Shown here: positions 1-5,134 of the stretch, in pieces
How positions within the stretch are numbered: position 1 is the stretch's first letter
Layout of the letters: every line of letters begins with the position of its first letter
Assembly (NCBI GenBank): GCA_964572065.1
Contig: CAZNER010000088.1
Coordinates: 1 to 7,673, forward strand
Source of the DNA: CAZNER01 sp964572065
GTDB lineage: Bacteria; Patescibacteriota; Dojkabacteria; JAHIVN01
Direction: 5' to 3'
Length of the DNA stretch: 7,673 bases
Position numbers and translations under genes: made by a program
The notes under the pieces: generated by a model
The model's input: the letters and a program-made list of their open reading frames with translations, nothing else
Told to the model about the DNA's origin: nothing
Database searches by the model: none

Positions 1-1
1 C

Positions 2-409
2 CAAATAAATATATCATATTCCTTACATACACCATTTGAATACGAACGGGAAAAGTTAATGCCAGGAGCAGCGAAGTATAAAATTATGTCTGTATTCAAT
101 TTATTGAATAAACATAGTAAATTAAACAAACGTAAAATATTTATATCTTACATTATGCTAAATGGTATTAATGATACTAATAGACATTTGAATGCCTTAA
201 TTAAATTAATAAAAAAACAATATTATCCCAGATTATTCCATGTTAACCTCATTAGATACAACAAAATAAGCAATTCAGAATTTACCAGTTCGTCTAAGAA
301 TAAAATAAATTCTTTTATGAAAAAATTAAAACTCAATGGGATTAATTCTACTTTTAGACAATCATTTGGATATGATATTAACGCTGCTTGTGGGCAATTG
401 ATTACATAG
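2..409 (+). CDS. rlmN: 23S rRNA/tRNA adenine-C2 methyltransferase RlmN, C-terminal part (5' end outside window)
   Basis: This is the C-terminal part, about 135 residues, of a radical-SAM methyltransferase that in the family methylates C2 of A2503 in 23S rRNA, and often A37 of tRNAs. The frame is open from base 2, so the ATG at 59 is an internal Met and not the start. The residues around it, SLHTPFEYEREKLMPG, match the family segment SLHAP...R..LMPI. Further matches are ISYIMLNGINDT (usually FEYVLLKGVND), FHVNLIRYN (usually HVNLIPYN) and the C-terminal GYDINAACGQL. The Cys in AACGQL (codon 389-391) corresponds to the cysteine that E. coli RlmN (Cys355) transiently methylates during catalysis, so the catalytic end is intact. 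The CxxxCxxC cluster lies upstream, outside the window. The stop is TAG. Cfr is the main alternative within the family; RlmN is far more likely in a housekeeping context. Confidence 0.9.
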   Translation, partial: QINISYSLHTPFEYEREKLMPGAAKYKIMSVFNLLNKHSKLNKRKIFISYIMLNGINDTNRHLNALIKLIKKQYYPRLFHVNLIRYNKISNSEFTSSSKNKINSFMKKLKLNGINSTFRQSFGYDINAACGQLIT

Positions 410-429
410 ATAATATTCTTACTAAACAA

Positions 430-452
430 TAAGTATTTTGGTAAAATACTTA
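430..452 (+). terminator. Strong AT-rich hairpin between rlmN and tRNA-Val
   Basis: A perfect 10-bp stem, taagtatttt (430-439) with aaaatactta (443-452), encloses a 3-base loop (ggt). It begins 20 bases after the rlmN stop and ends 2 bases before the first tRNA base. No U-tract follows, so it is not a classic intrinsic terminator. It could slow RNA polymerase, protect the rlmN 3' end, or mark the tRNA 5' processing site if the two are cotranscribed. The descending arm contains TAAAAT (442-447), which could instead serve as a -10 box for the tRNA, since its spacing to the tRNA 5' end is about 7 bases. Confidence 0.45.
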
Positions 453-454
453 CA

Positions 455-529
455 GGGTACTTAGCTCAGCTGGTTTAGAGCACCCCGGTCACATCGGGGA
501 GGTCGCAGGTTCGATTCCCGCAGTACCCA
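455..529 (+). tRNA. tRNA-Val, anticodon CAC
   Basis: The cloverleaf folds completely. The acceptor stem GGGTACT/AGTACCC has 7 perfect pairs (455-461 with 522-528), with discriminator A529. The D stem is GCTC/GAGC with loop AGCTGGTTTA. The anticodon stem CCCCG/CGGGG (483-487 with 495-499) holds loop GTCACAT, placing T at position 33 and the anticodon CAC at 490-492, which reads valine GUG codons. The variable loop is AGGTC. The T arm GCAGG-TTCGATT-CCCGC has one A-C mismatch (position 51 against 63) in an otherwise paired stem. CCA is not encoded: the next bases are TTCG, so a CCA-adding enzyme is required. Position 32 is G, which is uncommon. The gene is 75 nt. Confidence 0.93.
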
Positions 530-530
530 T

Positions 531-646
531 TCGACTCCTCACAATTTTTCGTTACTCTCAAAATTGCTCGTCGCTCATATCAGGCCAGTCACTTTTCTAA
601 ATAATAGCCGTGAGGAGAAAAACAGTACTGAGAGAAGGTAAATAAA
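531..646. other. GC-richer, repeat-containing stretch after the tRNA; possible structured RNA
   Basis: No convincing gene is seen here. Bases 541-720 are roughly 40% G+C by hand count, well above the surrounding AT-rich sequence. A 7-bp hairpin, CAATTTT (542-548) with AAAATTG (560-566), has an 11-base loop. Two further complementary pairs cross each other: ctcctcac (535-542) with gtgaggag (610-617), and ctctca (555-560) with tgagag (630-635). The octamer cgtcgctc (569-576) recurs at 681-688. The stretch could be a tRNA trailer, a small structured RNA, or the remnant of an insertion next to the tRNA. I cannot assign it to a known RNA family. Confidence 0.3.
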
Positions 647-853
647 GTGAACCGAAGTCGAAGTACAAGTCTCGAATCCCCGTCGCTCCTTGGTCTTACG
701 AATGGAGACTTTGTAATTGAAGTAAAATCTGAAACAATAAGATTCATCGTAGTTGACTTTATAAATTGTGCATCTTCTTACGATTATAAGGAAACTTTCA
801 ATTCAGTTTGGAAACAAGTGAAAGATGCACGTATTGCAGAAACGGTTGAATAA
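647..853 (+). CDS. Hypothetical 68-residue protein, GTG start
   Basis: I do not recognise this protein. The proposed GTG at 647 follows a plausible Shine-Dalgarno core (gaagg, ending at 638) at 8-base spacing, one of the better ribosome sites in the window. The first third is Ser/Arg-rich and arises from near-tandem hexamers (cgaagt, cgaagt, acaagt at 653-670). It is clearly GC-richer than the rest of the frame and than neighbouring genes. From about residue 19 the protein looks more ordinary, with a beta-like stretch (FVIEVKSETIRFIVVDFI) and a helical, charged C-terminus. There is no signal peptide, membrane segment or known motif. The compositional break and the position behind a tRNA suggest either a young or transferred gene, or a chance frame across a non-coding region. 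It ends TAA. Confidence 0.35.
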   Translation: MNRSRSTSLESPSLLGLTNGDFVIEVKSETIRFIVVDFINCASSYDYKETFNSVWKQVKDARIAETVE

Positions 854-974
854 GAAGAAAAAGGATAGAAATCATTTAGTTATAGGTACCCTTATTCAGA
901 ATGCTTATTGGAATTATATAACTACTGGAACATTATTTATTATTAAACTATAAAATATTTTAAAATAAATATTC

Positions 975-1625
975 CTACCTACACTCCCAATAATTAAACA
1001 AGCAATTCTTTATTTTAGAACTTAAGCACGGAGAATAATTACATTGAAACATTACAGCAAACTCATCAACCCTATTTCTTTCTGCCATAGTGACAAAAGC
1101 TCTAACCTGATCCTCAGCATTGAAAATATCTCCATTTGAAACACTTTGAAAAGTCCCAGGTAAAAACTGAAATATTCCTGTTGGATGTCCTCCCTTAATA
1201 TTAAATGAACTAACTGTATACTGACCCCAATGGCTTTCCTGCTGTCCGACATAAAACATACCTTTAATAAATACTTCATTATTATCCAAACCTTTTTCCC
1301 TTAATACCCTATCAATATCTATAAGATAATCTTTCATATTTGGAGAATAGTATTCTTGACCTAAACTCTTATACTTCTGTTCTAAAGTTATTTTAGATAT
1401 TACTCTTGATTTATATAAATTCACCCTTCTGTAATCATTTGAATCTAAATACCTACTTGGAGTCGGTTTAATTATTGTAGCAGTACCAAATACCTTTACC
1501 TGCATTGAAAAATACCATACACTTATCCAAATAAAAATAACAAGAAGTATAAACCATCTAAGAAGCCACTTGGTAACAAGCAGTCTATTTACCCTATATG
1601 CATAAATACGTAATCTAATCTTCAT
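975..1625 (-). CDS. Membrane-anchored lytic-transglycosylase-like (lysozyme-fold) protein
   Basis: The 216-residue protein is probably a peptidoglycan-cleaving enzyme. A short basic N-terminus (residues 1-20, many Arg/Lys) precedes one hydrophobic helix at about 21-41, giving an uncleaved signal anchor with the rest outside the membrane. After a linker, residues 115-195 show the order typical of SLT/lysozyme-like domains: a helix ending in GQQESHWG, where Glu130 is the likely catalytic acid; SFNIKGGHPTGIFQFLPGTF (140-159), equivalent to the GLMQ..P.TF segment; then AEDQVRAFVTMAERN (170-184), equivalent to the P..NI..A...L helix. The C-terminus carries four cysteines (195, 200, 208, 215) in 21 residues, perhaps forming disulfides outside the cell. 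The ATG is preceded only by a weak gaagaa. The gene stands alone, divergent from the gene at 1821. Its exact family is not assigned, and a non-catalytic wall-binding role remains possible. Confidence 0.72.
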   Translation of the reverse strand: MKIRLRIYAYRVNRLLVTKWLLRWFILLVIFIWISVWYFSMQVKVFGTATIIKPTPSRYLDSNDYRRVNLYKSRVISKITLEQKYKSLGQEYYSPNMKDYLIDIDRVLREKGLDNNEVFIKGMFYVGQQESHWGQYTVSSFNIKGGHPTGIFQFLPGTFQSVSNGDIFNAEDQVRAFVTMAERNRVDEFAVMFQCNYSPCLSSKIKNCLFNYWECR

Positions 1626-1799
1626 TTCTTCATTTTTTACAATCGTAATATATTCATATAAATAACATTAAATATATAGGGCAGAAATTATTTTTATTTA
1701 TTCCATAATAATAATAAGAGGCAGTTTTTAATATTTAATTAATATATCAGAGAGAAAATAATCTTGCAAATTTATTAATATATCAAATAATACACCAAT

Positions 1800-1810
1800 T
1801 ATAGTATAAT
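1800..1810 (+). promoter_or_regulatory. Candidate promoter -10 element (TATAGTATAAT) for the 1821 gene
   Basis: The sequence tatagtataat contains a perfect TATAAT at 1805-1810, only 10 bases before the ATG at 1821. Transcription starting the usual 6-8 bases downstream would give a leader of about 2-4 bases. There is no Shine-Dalgarno sequence between box and start, which fits leaderless translation. No good -35 hexamer is seen at 16-18 bases upstream. The 11-base core aattatagtat (1797-1807) recurs exactly in front of rodA on the other strand. Confidence 0.5.
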
Positions 1811-1820
1811 TAATTTCATT

Positions 1821-2060
1821 ATGTGTGAAAATGAGACAAGAGAAATACAAATAACTCCTACTTGGACTTTGGCAGAACTTTGGAATGCAGCACTTAAATT
1901 TTGGGAAGAAGTTAATACACACATAAATCTAACCCCTTTACAAAGACGCCTATTATGGGATCTTATTATAGATACAATTCATAAAAAAGAGAGTAGTCCA
2001 AAAACTCAATATGATATATCCATATTGCTTGGTTCAGATGAAGATGTACCAAATCCTTAG
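1821..2060 (+). CDS. Hypothetical small acidic, tryptophan-rich protein (79 residues)
   Basis: I do not recognise this protein. It is 79 residues with four Trp (15, 21, 28, 46). The central part (WTLAELWNAALKFWEEV, then LTPLQRRLLWDLIIDTIHKK) looks like two or three amphipathic helices, while the tail (LLGSDEDVPNP) is acidic and probably disordered. There is no signal peptide or membrane helix, so a cytoplasmic role is likely. It could be a small helical DNA- or protein-binding domain, but no motif proves it. A near-consensus -10 box lies 10 bases upstream and no ribosome site is present, which supports a real, possibly leaderless, gene rather than a chance frame. It converges on pth with 13 bases between the two stop codons, so both transcripts must end in or across the opposite gene. 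The stop is TAG. Confidence 0.6.
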   Translation: MCENETREIQITPTWTLAELWNAALKFWEEVNTHINLTPLQRRLLWDLIIDTIHKKESSPKTQYDISILLGSDEDVPNP

Positions 2061-2073
2061 CACCTTATTCATT

Positions 2074-2616
2074 TTATTTAATCAAATCTAATAAATCAAT
2101 TTCATTAAAGACCTTTTTTAATTCAATGATCTCTTCTTCGCTAAATCTCTGCAGTACATACTTCTCTCCACTAATATTCTTATTTTTTCTATTATCAATT
2201 CCTATTCTTAAACGCTTAAAACCAGTTGTACCTAAATGCTGTTCAACTGATTTCACTCCATTATGATCCCTAGGAGATTTTTTAAATTGCAATTTATACT
2301 TGCCCAAAGATATATCCAAATCATCATGGACTAATATGAAATCTTCATCTAAATCTATATTTAGCCACTTAACAATTTCCTTTACTGATATTCCGCTATT
2401 ATTCATAAACGTAAGAGGTTTTGCTAAAACTAAATCATCTCTCACCTGATGAATAATCGTACTCTTAATTCTCCTTTCTTTAATATCATTATCCTTAAAT
2501 TCTTCTAATAAAAAATCTATAAACATATATCCAGTATTATGTCTTGTTAAAAGATATTCATCCTCTGGATTACCAAGACCTAAAATAAGTTTCTTTTTTC
2601 TTTTGATACTTATCAT
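2074..2616 (-). CDS. pth: Peptidyl-tRNA hydrolase
   Basis: Pth cleaves the ester bond of peptidyl-tRNAs that drop off ribosomes, recycling tRNA in the cytoplasm. At 180 residues it is close to the usual bacterial length of about 190. All active-site residues are visible: GLGNP (Asn16), TRHNTG (catalytic His26), TFMNNSG (Asn72), VHDDLD (Asp98) and DHNGVKSVEQ (Asn119), matching E. coli Asn10, His20, Asn68, Asp93 and Asn114. RLRIGID (136-142) is also typical. Two small departures are a basic N-terminal extension (MISIKRKKK) and Glu in place of the usual Gly after GLGNP. It is the last gene of the minus-strand cluster, beginning 8 bases after the gatA stop with only a weak gaag close to the ATG, so it is probably translated by coupling to gatA. 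Confidence 0.97.
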   Translation of the reverse strand: MISIKRKKKLILGLGNPEDEYLLTRHNTGYMFIDFLLEEFKDNDIKERRIKSTIIHQVRDDLVLAKPLTFMNNSGISVKEIVKWLNIDLDEDFILVHDDLDISLGKYKLQFKKSPRDHNGVKSVEQHLGTTGFKRLRIGIDNRKNKNISGEKYVLQRFSEEEIIELKKVFNEIDLLDLIK

Positions 2617-2624
2617 ATCTTCAT

Positions 2625-4103
2625 TTAATGTTTTGATATTATATAAGGTACCTTTTTATGGAAATTAGTAGCATTTTGGAAATGATATCCTAATCTAAAA
2701 AGCAAACTTTCGCTAAATTGAGGCCCAATTAATTGCATTCCGATAGGAAGACCAGATTTTGTAAAACCACTCTGAATAGCAAGTCCAGGACATCCAGTAG
2801 GATTTAAGGTAACTGTAAATGCATCTTCAAGCCACATAGATAATGGATCATTTTCATGAGCTCCTATATCAAATGGAGGAGTTGGGGCAACAGGGGTTAA
2901 TAAAACATCAACATCTTTAAAAGCTTCTTCAAATTCACGAATTAATAAAGTTCTTACCTGCATTGCTTTTTTATAATACTCATCAAAATAACCTGCTGAC
3001 AGAGCAAAGGTTCCAAGCATAATTCTCCTTTTAACCTCATCCTCGAATCCTTCACTTCTTGTTTTCTCATAAAGTTCATTCAAATTTTTAGCATTTTCAG
3101 ACTTATATCCAAATCTTACCCCATCATATCTTGCTAAATTTGAACTAACTTCACTTATTGCAGTTAAGTAATAAGCTGCAATAGCATATTCAGTATGAGG
3201 TAAAGATACTTCCTCTAAATGACATCCTAAATCATCAAAAATCTTCGCAGATTTTTGTATAGAATCTTTAACTGCATCATCAATTCCATTACTTTGGAAA
3301 TATTCCTTAGGCAATCCTATTTGAACTGAAGCAATTGCTTTTTTCATTTCTTTTCTGTATTTAGGAACAAATTTTTGTACAGTAGTAGCATCATTCTCAT
3401 CTTCACCTGCAATTACCTCCATAACCGAAGCTAAATCCTCTACGGATCTAGCCATACAGCCTACTGAATCCAAACTCGATCCATAAGCAATTGAACCATA
3501 TCTACTTACTCTCCCATAAGTAGGTTTAATGCCTGAGACATTACAAAATGAGCCTGGTTGCCTTATAGATCCCCCAGTATCTTCCGCTATACTAAACAAG
3601 CCCATTCTAGATGCAACTGCTGCTGAACTTCCTCCGCTAGAACCACCAGGAACTTTTTTCTGATCATAAGGATTACAAGTTGTGAAATAACCACTGTTTT
3701 CTGTAGAACTACCAAATCCAAATGGATCACAATTTGTTTTACCAATCAAAATAGCCCCTTCTTTTTTCAATCGTTTTATGACAGTAGCATCATATGGAGG
3801 AATAAAGTCTTCAAGCATTTTACTTCCGGCAGTTGTTTTCAAGTCTTTAGTGCAAAAAACATCCTTAGCAGAGTAGGGGATTCCTTCTAAAATTTTTAGT
3901 TTTATCCTCTTGTCAATCTTGCTATCAATTTTCTTTGCCTGATCAATTGCTTCTTGCTTATTTACAGTAATAAATGCCTTAATCTTATCATCATAATTTT
4001 CAATCCTATTTAATGAATCTTCAATTAATTCTACACAAGAGAATTTCCCTTTCTGTAAATTCGAATTAATCTGAGAAATTGTTAAATTCTTTATATCAAT
4101 CAT
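2625..4103 (-). CDS. gatA: Aspartyl/glutamyl-tRNA(Asn/Gln) amidotransferase subunit A
   Basis: GatA is the glutaminase subunit of GatCAB. It releases ammonia from Gln or Asn, which GatB uses to turn Glu-tRNA(Gln) (or Asp-tRNA(Asn)) into the correct amidated tRNA in organisms lacking GlnRS or AsnRS. At 492 residues it is full length. The amidase-signature triad is present at the expected spacing: Lys80 in GIPYSAKD, cis-Ser155 in VPGGSSGGSS, and nucleophile Ser179 in EDTGGSIRQPGSF. These correspond to S. aureus Lys79, Ser154 and Ser178. Other family blocks are ILIGKTNCDPFGFGSSTENS, GIKPTYGRVSRYG, LTPVAPTPPFDIG and the C-terminal NPTGCPGLAIQSG. It follows gatC by 17 bases, while gatB is outside the window. 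There is no Shine-Dalgarno before the ATG, but a TATAGTA element sits 8 bases upstream, so gatA may also have its own leaderless transcript. Confidence 0.98.
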   Translation of the reverse strand: MIDIKNLTISQINSNLQKGKFSCVELIEDSLNRIENYDDKIKAFITVNKQEAIDQAKKIDSKIDKRIKLKILEGIPYSAKDVFCTKDLKTTAGSKMLEDFIPPYDATVIKRLKKEGAILIGKTNCDPFGFGSSTENSGYFTTCNPYDQKKVPGGSSGGSSAAVASRMGLFSIAEDTGGSIRQPGSFCNVSGIKPTYGRVSRYGSIAYGSSLDSVGCMARSVEDLASVMEVIAGEDENDATTVQKFVPKYRKEMKKAIASVQIGLPKEYFQSNGIDDAVKDSIQKSAKIFDDLGCHLEEVSLPHTEYAIAAYYLTAISEVSSNLARYDGVRFGYKSENAKNLNELYEKTRSEGFEDEVKRRIMLGTFALSAGYFDEYYKKAMQVRTLLIREFEEAFKDVDVLLTPVAPTPPFDIGAHENDPLSMWLEDAFTVTLNPTGCPGLAIQSGFTKSGLPIGMQLIGPQFSESLLFRLGYHFQNATNFHKKVPYIISKH

Positions 4104-4110
4104 AAATTTT

Positions 4111-4118
4111 TACTATAA
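4111..4118 (-). promoter_or_regulatory. TATAGTA element directly upstream of gatA (candidate internal promoter)
   Basis: On the minus strand the gatC-gatA gap contains ttatagta, with TATAGT at 4117-4112 and 8 bases between it and the gatA ATG. It matches the core found before rodA and the 1821 gene. If it acts as a -10 box, the transcript would begin within 1-2 bases of the ATG. The gap is AT-rich, so chance occurrence is possible and no clear -35 is seen. Confidence 0.3.
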
Positions 4119-4120
4119 CT

Positions 4121-4411
4121 TTATAAAGGCGGTAATGTTTTAAAAAAGCCATTTTCTTTTGAAGAAGCATTCTTCAAAGCATCCTTTTGATTCAAGAACA
4201 TTCTAAATTCATCCTTCCTTAATCTATTATATATTCCCGTAACCTGATCTATTGGCTTTATCCCTTTAGTATCTACCTCACTTAACTTGTCAAAATAATT
4301 AATTATATCCTTAAGCTGCTTTTGATACTTCTGGATCTCTTTTTCTTCCAGTCGAATATGTGCTAATTTCGCTATATGTTTTATTTCCTTTTTTGTAATT
4401 TTCTTATCCAT
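4121..4411 (-). CDS. gatC: Aspartyl/glutamyl-tRNA(Asn/Gln) amidotransferase subunit C
   Basis: GatC is the small subunit that wraps around GatA and stabilises its contact with GatB. The 96-residue product shows the usual layout: an N-terminal helical domain with KEIKHIAKLAHIRLEEKEIQ (family pattern v.kla.LarL.l.eeE), the helix QLKDIINYFDKLSEVDTKGI, then P..Q......LR.DE, seen here as PIDQVTGIYNRLRKDEFRM. It ends NGFFKTLPPL, close to the family's ending FF.VP.v. The start is set by a canonical AAGGAG with an 8-base spacer to the ATG at 4411. A GTG three codons earlier (4420) overlaps that site and so is unlikely to be used. It is separated from rpmA by about 90 bases holding a promoter-like motif and a weak hairpin, and is followed by gatA after 17 bases. 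Confidence 0.94.
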   Translation of the reverse strand: MDKKITKKEIKHIAKLAHIRLEEKEIQKYQKQLKDIINYFDKLSEVDTKGIKPIDQVTGIYNRLRKDEFRMFLNQKDALKNASSKENGFFKTLPPL

Positions 4412-4419
4412 AGTTATCA

Positions 4420-4425
4420 CTCCTT
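4420..4425 (-). promoter_or_regulatory. Shine-Dalgarno AAGGAG that fixes the gatC start
   Basis: This is the only canonical ribosome binding site in the minus-strand cluster. AAGGAG lies 8 bases before ATG 4411. Its last G is the first base of the competing GTG start at 4420, which rules that GTG out in practice. Confidence 0.8.
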
Positions 4426-4467
4426 CAAATATATTTTAATAGAGATTAAAAAGATAATCAATATAAA

Positions 4468-4485
4468 AGTATTAATTTATACTAT
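4468..4485 (-). promoter_or_regulatory. Promoter-like motif and weak hairpin between rpmA and gatC
   Basis: The largest gap inside the minus-strand cluster carries atagtataaa (4485-4476), a close relative of the element before the 1821 gene, with TATAAA as possible -10 box. Overlapping it, AGTAT (4483-4479) can pair with ATACT (4472-4468) around a 6-base loop, followed by TTTAT. A start about 7 bases downstream of the box would give gatC a leader of roughly 55-60 bases with a proper ribosome site. The hairpin is too short and AT-rich to be called a terminator with confidence. Confidence 0.3.
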
Positions 4486-4502
4486 TTAATAAAAGGATAA
4501 AT

Positions 4503-4772
4503 TTATTTATGAGGTATTATATCAACAGCTTTCTTGCCTCTTTTAGTCCCCGTCATATCACGAAACTTCACAACACCATCACACCTTGAATATATAGTAA
4601 AATCTCTCCCAATAGAAGTATTTCTGCCTGGAAAGTATTTTGATCCTTTTTGTCTTACAATTATGTTGCCGTTTTTTACCTTCTCACCTCCATATTTCTT
4701 TATGCCATATCTTTTTCCGGCTGTCTGTACCCCTTGTACTACTCCTCCTGATGCTGCCTTCTTATGTGCCAT
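4503..4772 (-). CDS. rpmA: 50S ribosomal protein bL27
   Basis: bL27 sits at the peptidyl-transferase side of the large subunit, its N-terminal tail reaching toward the P-site tRNA. The 89-residue product starts MAHKKA, as in most bacteria, so no Firmicutes-type cleaved leader is needed. The body follows the family: GKRYGIKKYGGEKVKNGNI, IVRQKGSKYFPGRNTSIGRD, and C-terminal DGVVKFRDM. The tail segment between MAHKKA and GKR reads ASGGVVQGVQTA, unlike the common GGSTRNGRDSN, a real departure in the functional extension. It follows rplU by 24 bases, the classic L21-L27 pairing without the usual small protease gene between. No Shine-Dalgarno is seen before the ATG, so translation is likely coupled or SD-independent. 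Confidence 0.96.
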   Translation of the reverse strand: MAHKKAASGGVVQGVQTAGKRYGIKKYGGEKVKNGNIIVRQKGSKYFPGRNTSIGRDFTIYSRCDGVVKFRDMTGTKRGKKAVDIIPHK

Positions 4773-4796
4773 AATTATCTTAACTAAACTAAATAT

Positions 4797-5123
4797 CTAA
4801 ATCTTTATAATCTCAATCATAGTATATTTTTGTCTATGTCCTTTTGTTTTTCTATATCTAGATTTCGCTTTATATTTAAATACTCTTATCTTTTCCCCCT
4901 TAACATGTTCTACTACTTTAGCTTCCACCTTTTCATTTTTTATAGTTGGATTACCAATTTTTACTTTTCCCCCTCTATTAATAAGCAATACCTCATCATA
5001 AACAATATCTTCCTTTGGTTTTTTACTTACCTTAGGAATACGTATCTTATCACCAACACTAACTTTATATTGAGTACCCCCAATTTTCACTATAGCAAAA
5101 TCCTTTTCTTTTTTCTTATCCAT
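4797..5123 (-). CDS. rplU: 50S ribosomal protein bL21
   Basis: bL21 is a 23S-rRNA-binding protein of the large ribosomal subunit. The 108-residue length is typical (about 100-105). Family blocks are clear: FAIVKIGGTQYKVSVGDKI near the start, YDEVLLINRGGKVKIGNPTI in the middle, VVEHVKGEKIRVFKYKAKSR and KTKGHRQKYTMIEI near the end. The GHRQ loop and FKYKAK strand are diagnostic. A short lysine-rich extension (MDKKKEKD) precedes the first strand. It starts 11 bases after the rodA stop with no recognisable ribosome binding site in that gap, implying coupling to rodA translation or SD-independent initiation. No L21 autoregulatory leader structure is evident. Confidence 0.97.
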   Translation of the reverse strand: MDKKKEKDFAIVKIGGTQYKVSVGDKIRIPKVSKKPKEDIVYDEVLLINRGGKVKIGNPTIKNEKVEAKVVEHVKGEKIRVFKYKAKSRYRKTKGHRQKYTMIEIIKI

Positions 5124-5134
5124 AATTTATAAAA

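Noticed and set aside
59..409. ATG at 59 as the start of a short stand-alone protein
   Set aside because: The frame is open upstream to the window edge and the residues before it match RlmN, so it is an internal Met.
223..429. Minus-strand ORFs opposite rlmN, and similar ones opposite rpmA, rplU and the 1821 gene
   Set aside because: They are antisense shadows of well-supported genes and have no motifs or start signals of their own.
665..690. tRNA T-arm-like string (ctcgaatcccc) suggesting a second tRNA or a duplicated tRNA end
   Set aside because: The flanking bases do not pair into a T stem and no other cloverleaf arms are found, nor does it match the tRNA-Val 3' end.
531..720. Possible tmRNA, SRP RNA or RNase P RNA in the post-tRNA stretch
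   Set aside because: No tag-peptide frame, no GNAR-loop SRP core and no RNase P conserved blocks could be found.
825..953. A 42-codon ORF (ATG at 825) overlapping the end of the 647 ORF in another frame
   Set aside because: It has no ribosome site, no recognisable motif, and its length is expected by chance in AT-rich DNA. It could be a frameshifted continuation of the 647 ORF, but nothing supports joining them.
940..972. Palindrome-like aaaatatttt and neighbouring A/T repeats as a convergent terminator
   Set aside because: It is composed only of A and T with no distinct stem-loop plus U-tract, and such strings are common by chance here.
4412..4420. GTG at 4420 as the gatC start, adding three residues
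   Set aside because: It overlaps the AAGGAG ribosome site, which is ideally spaced for ATG 4411.
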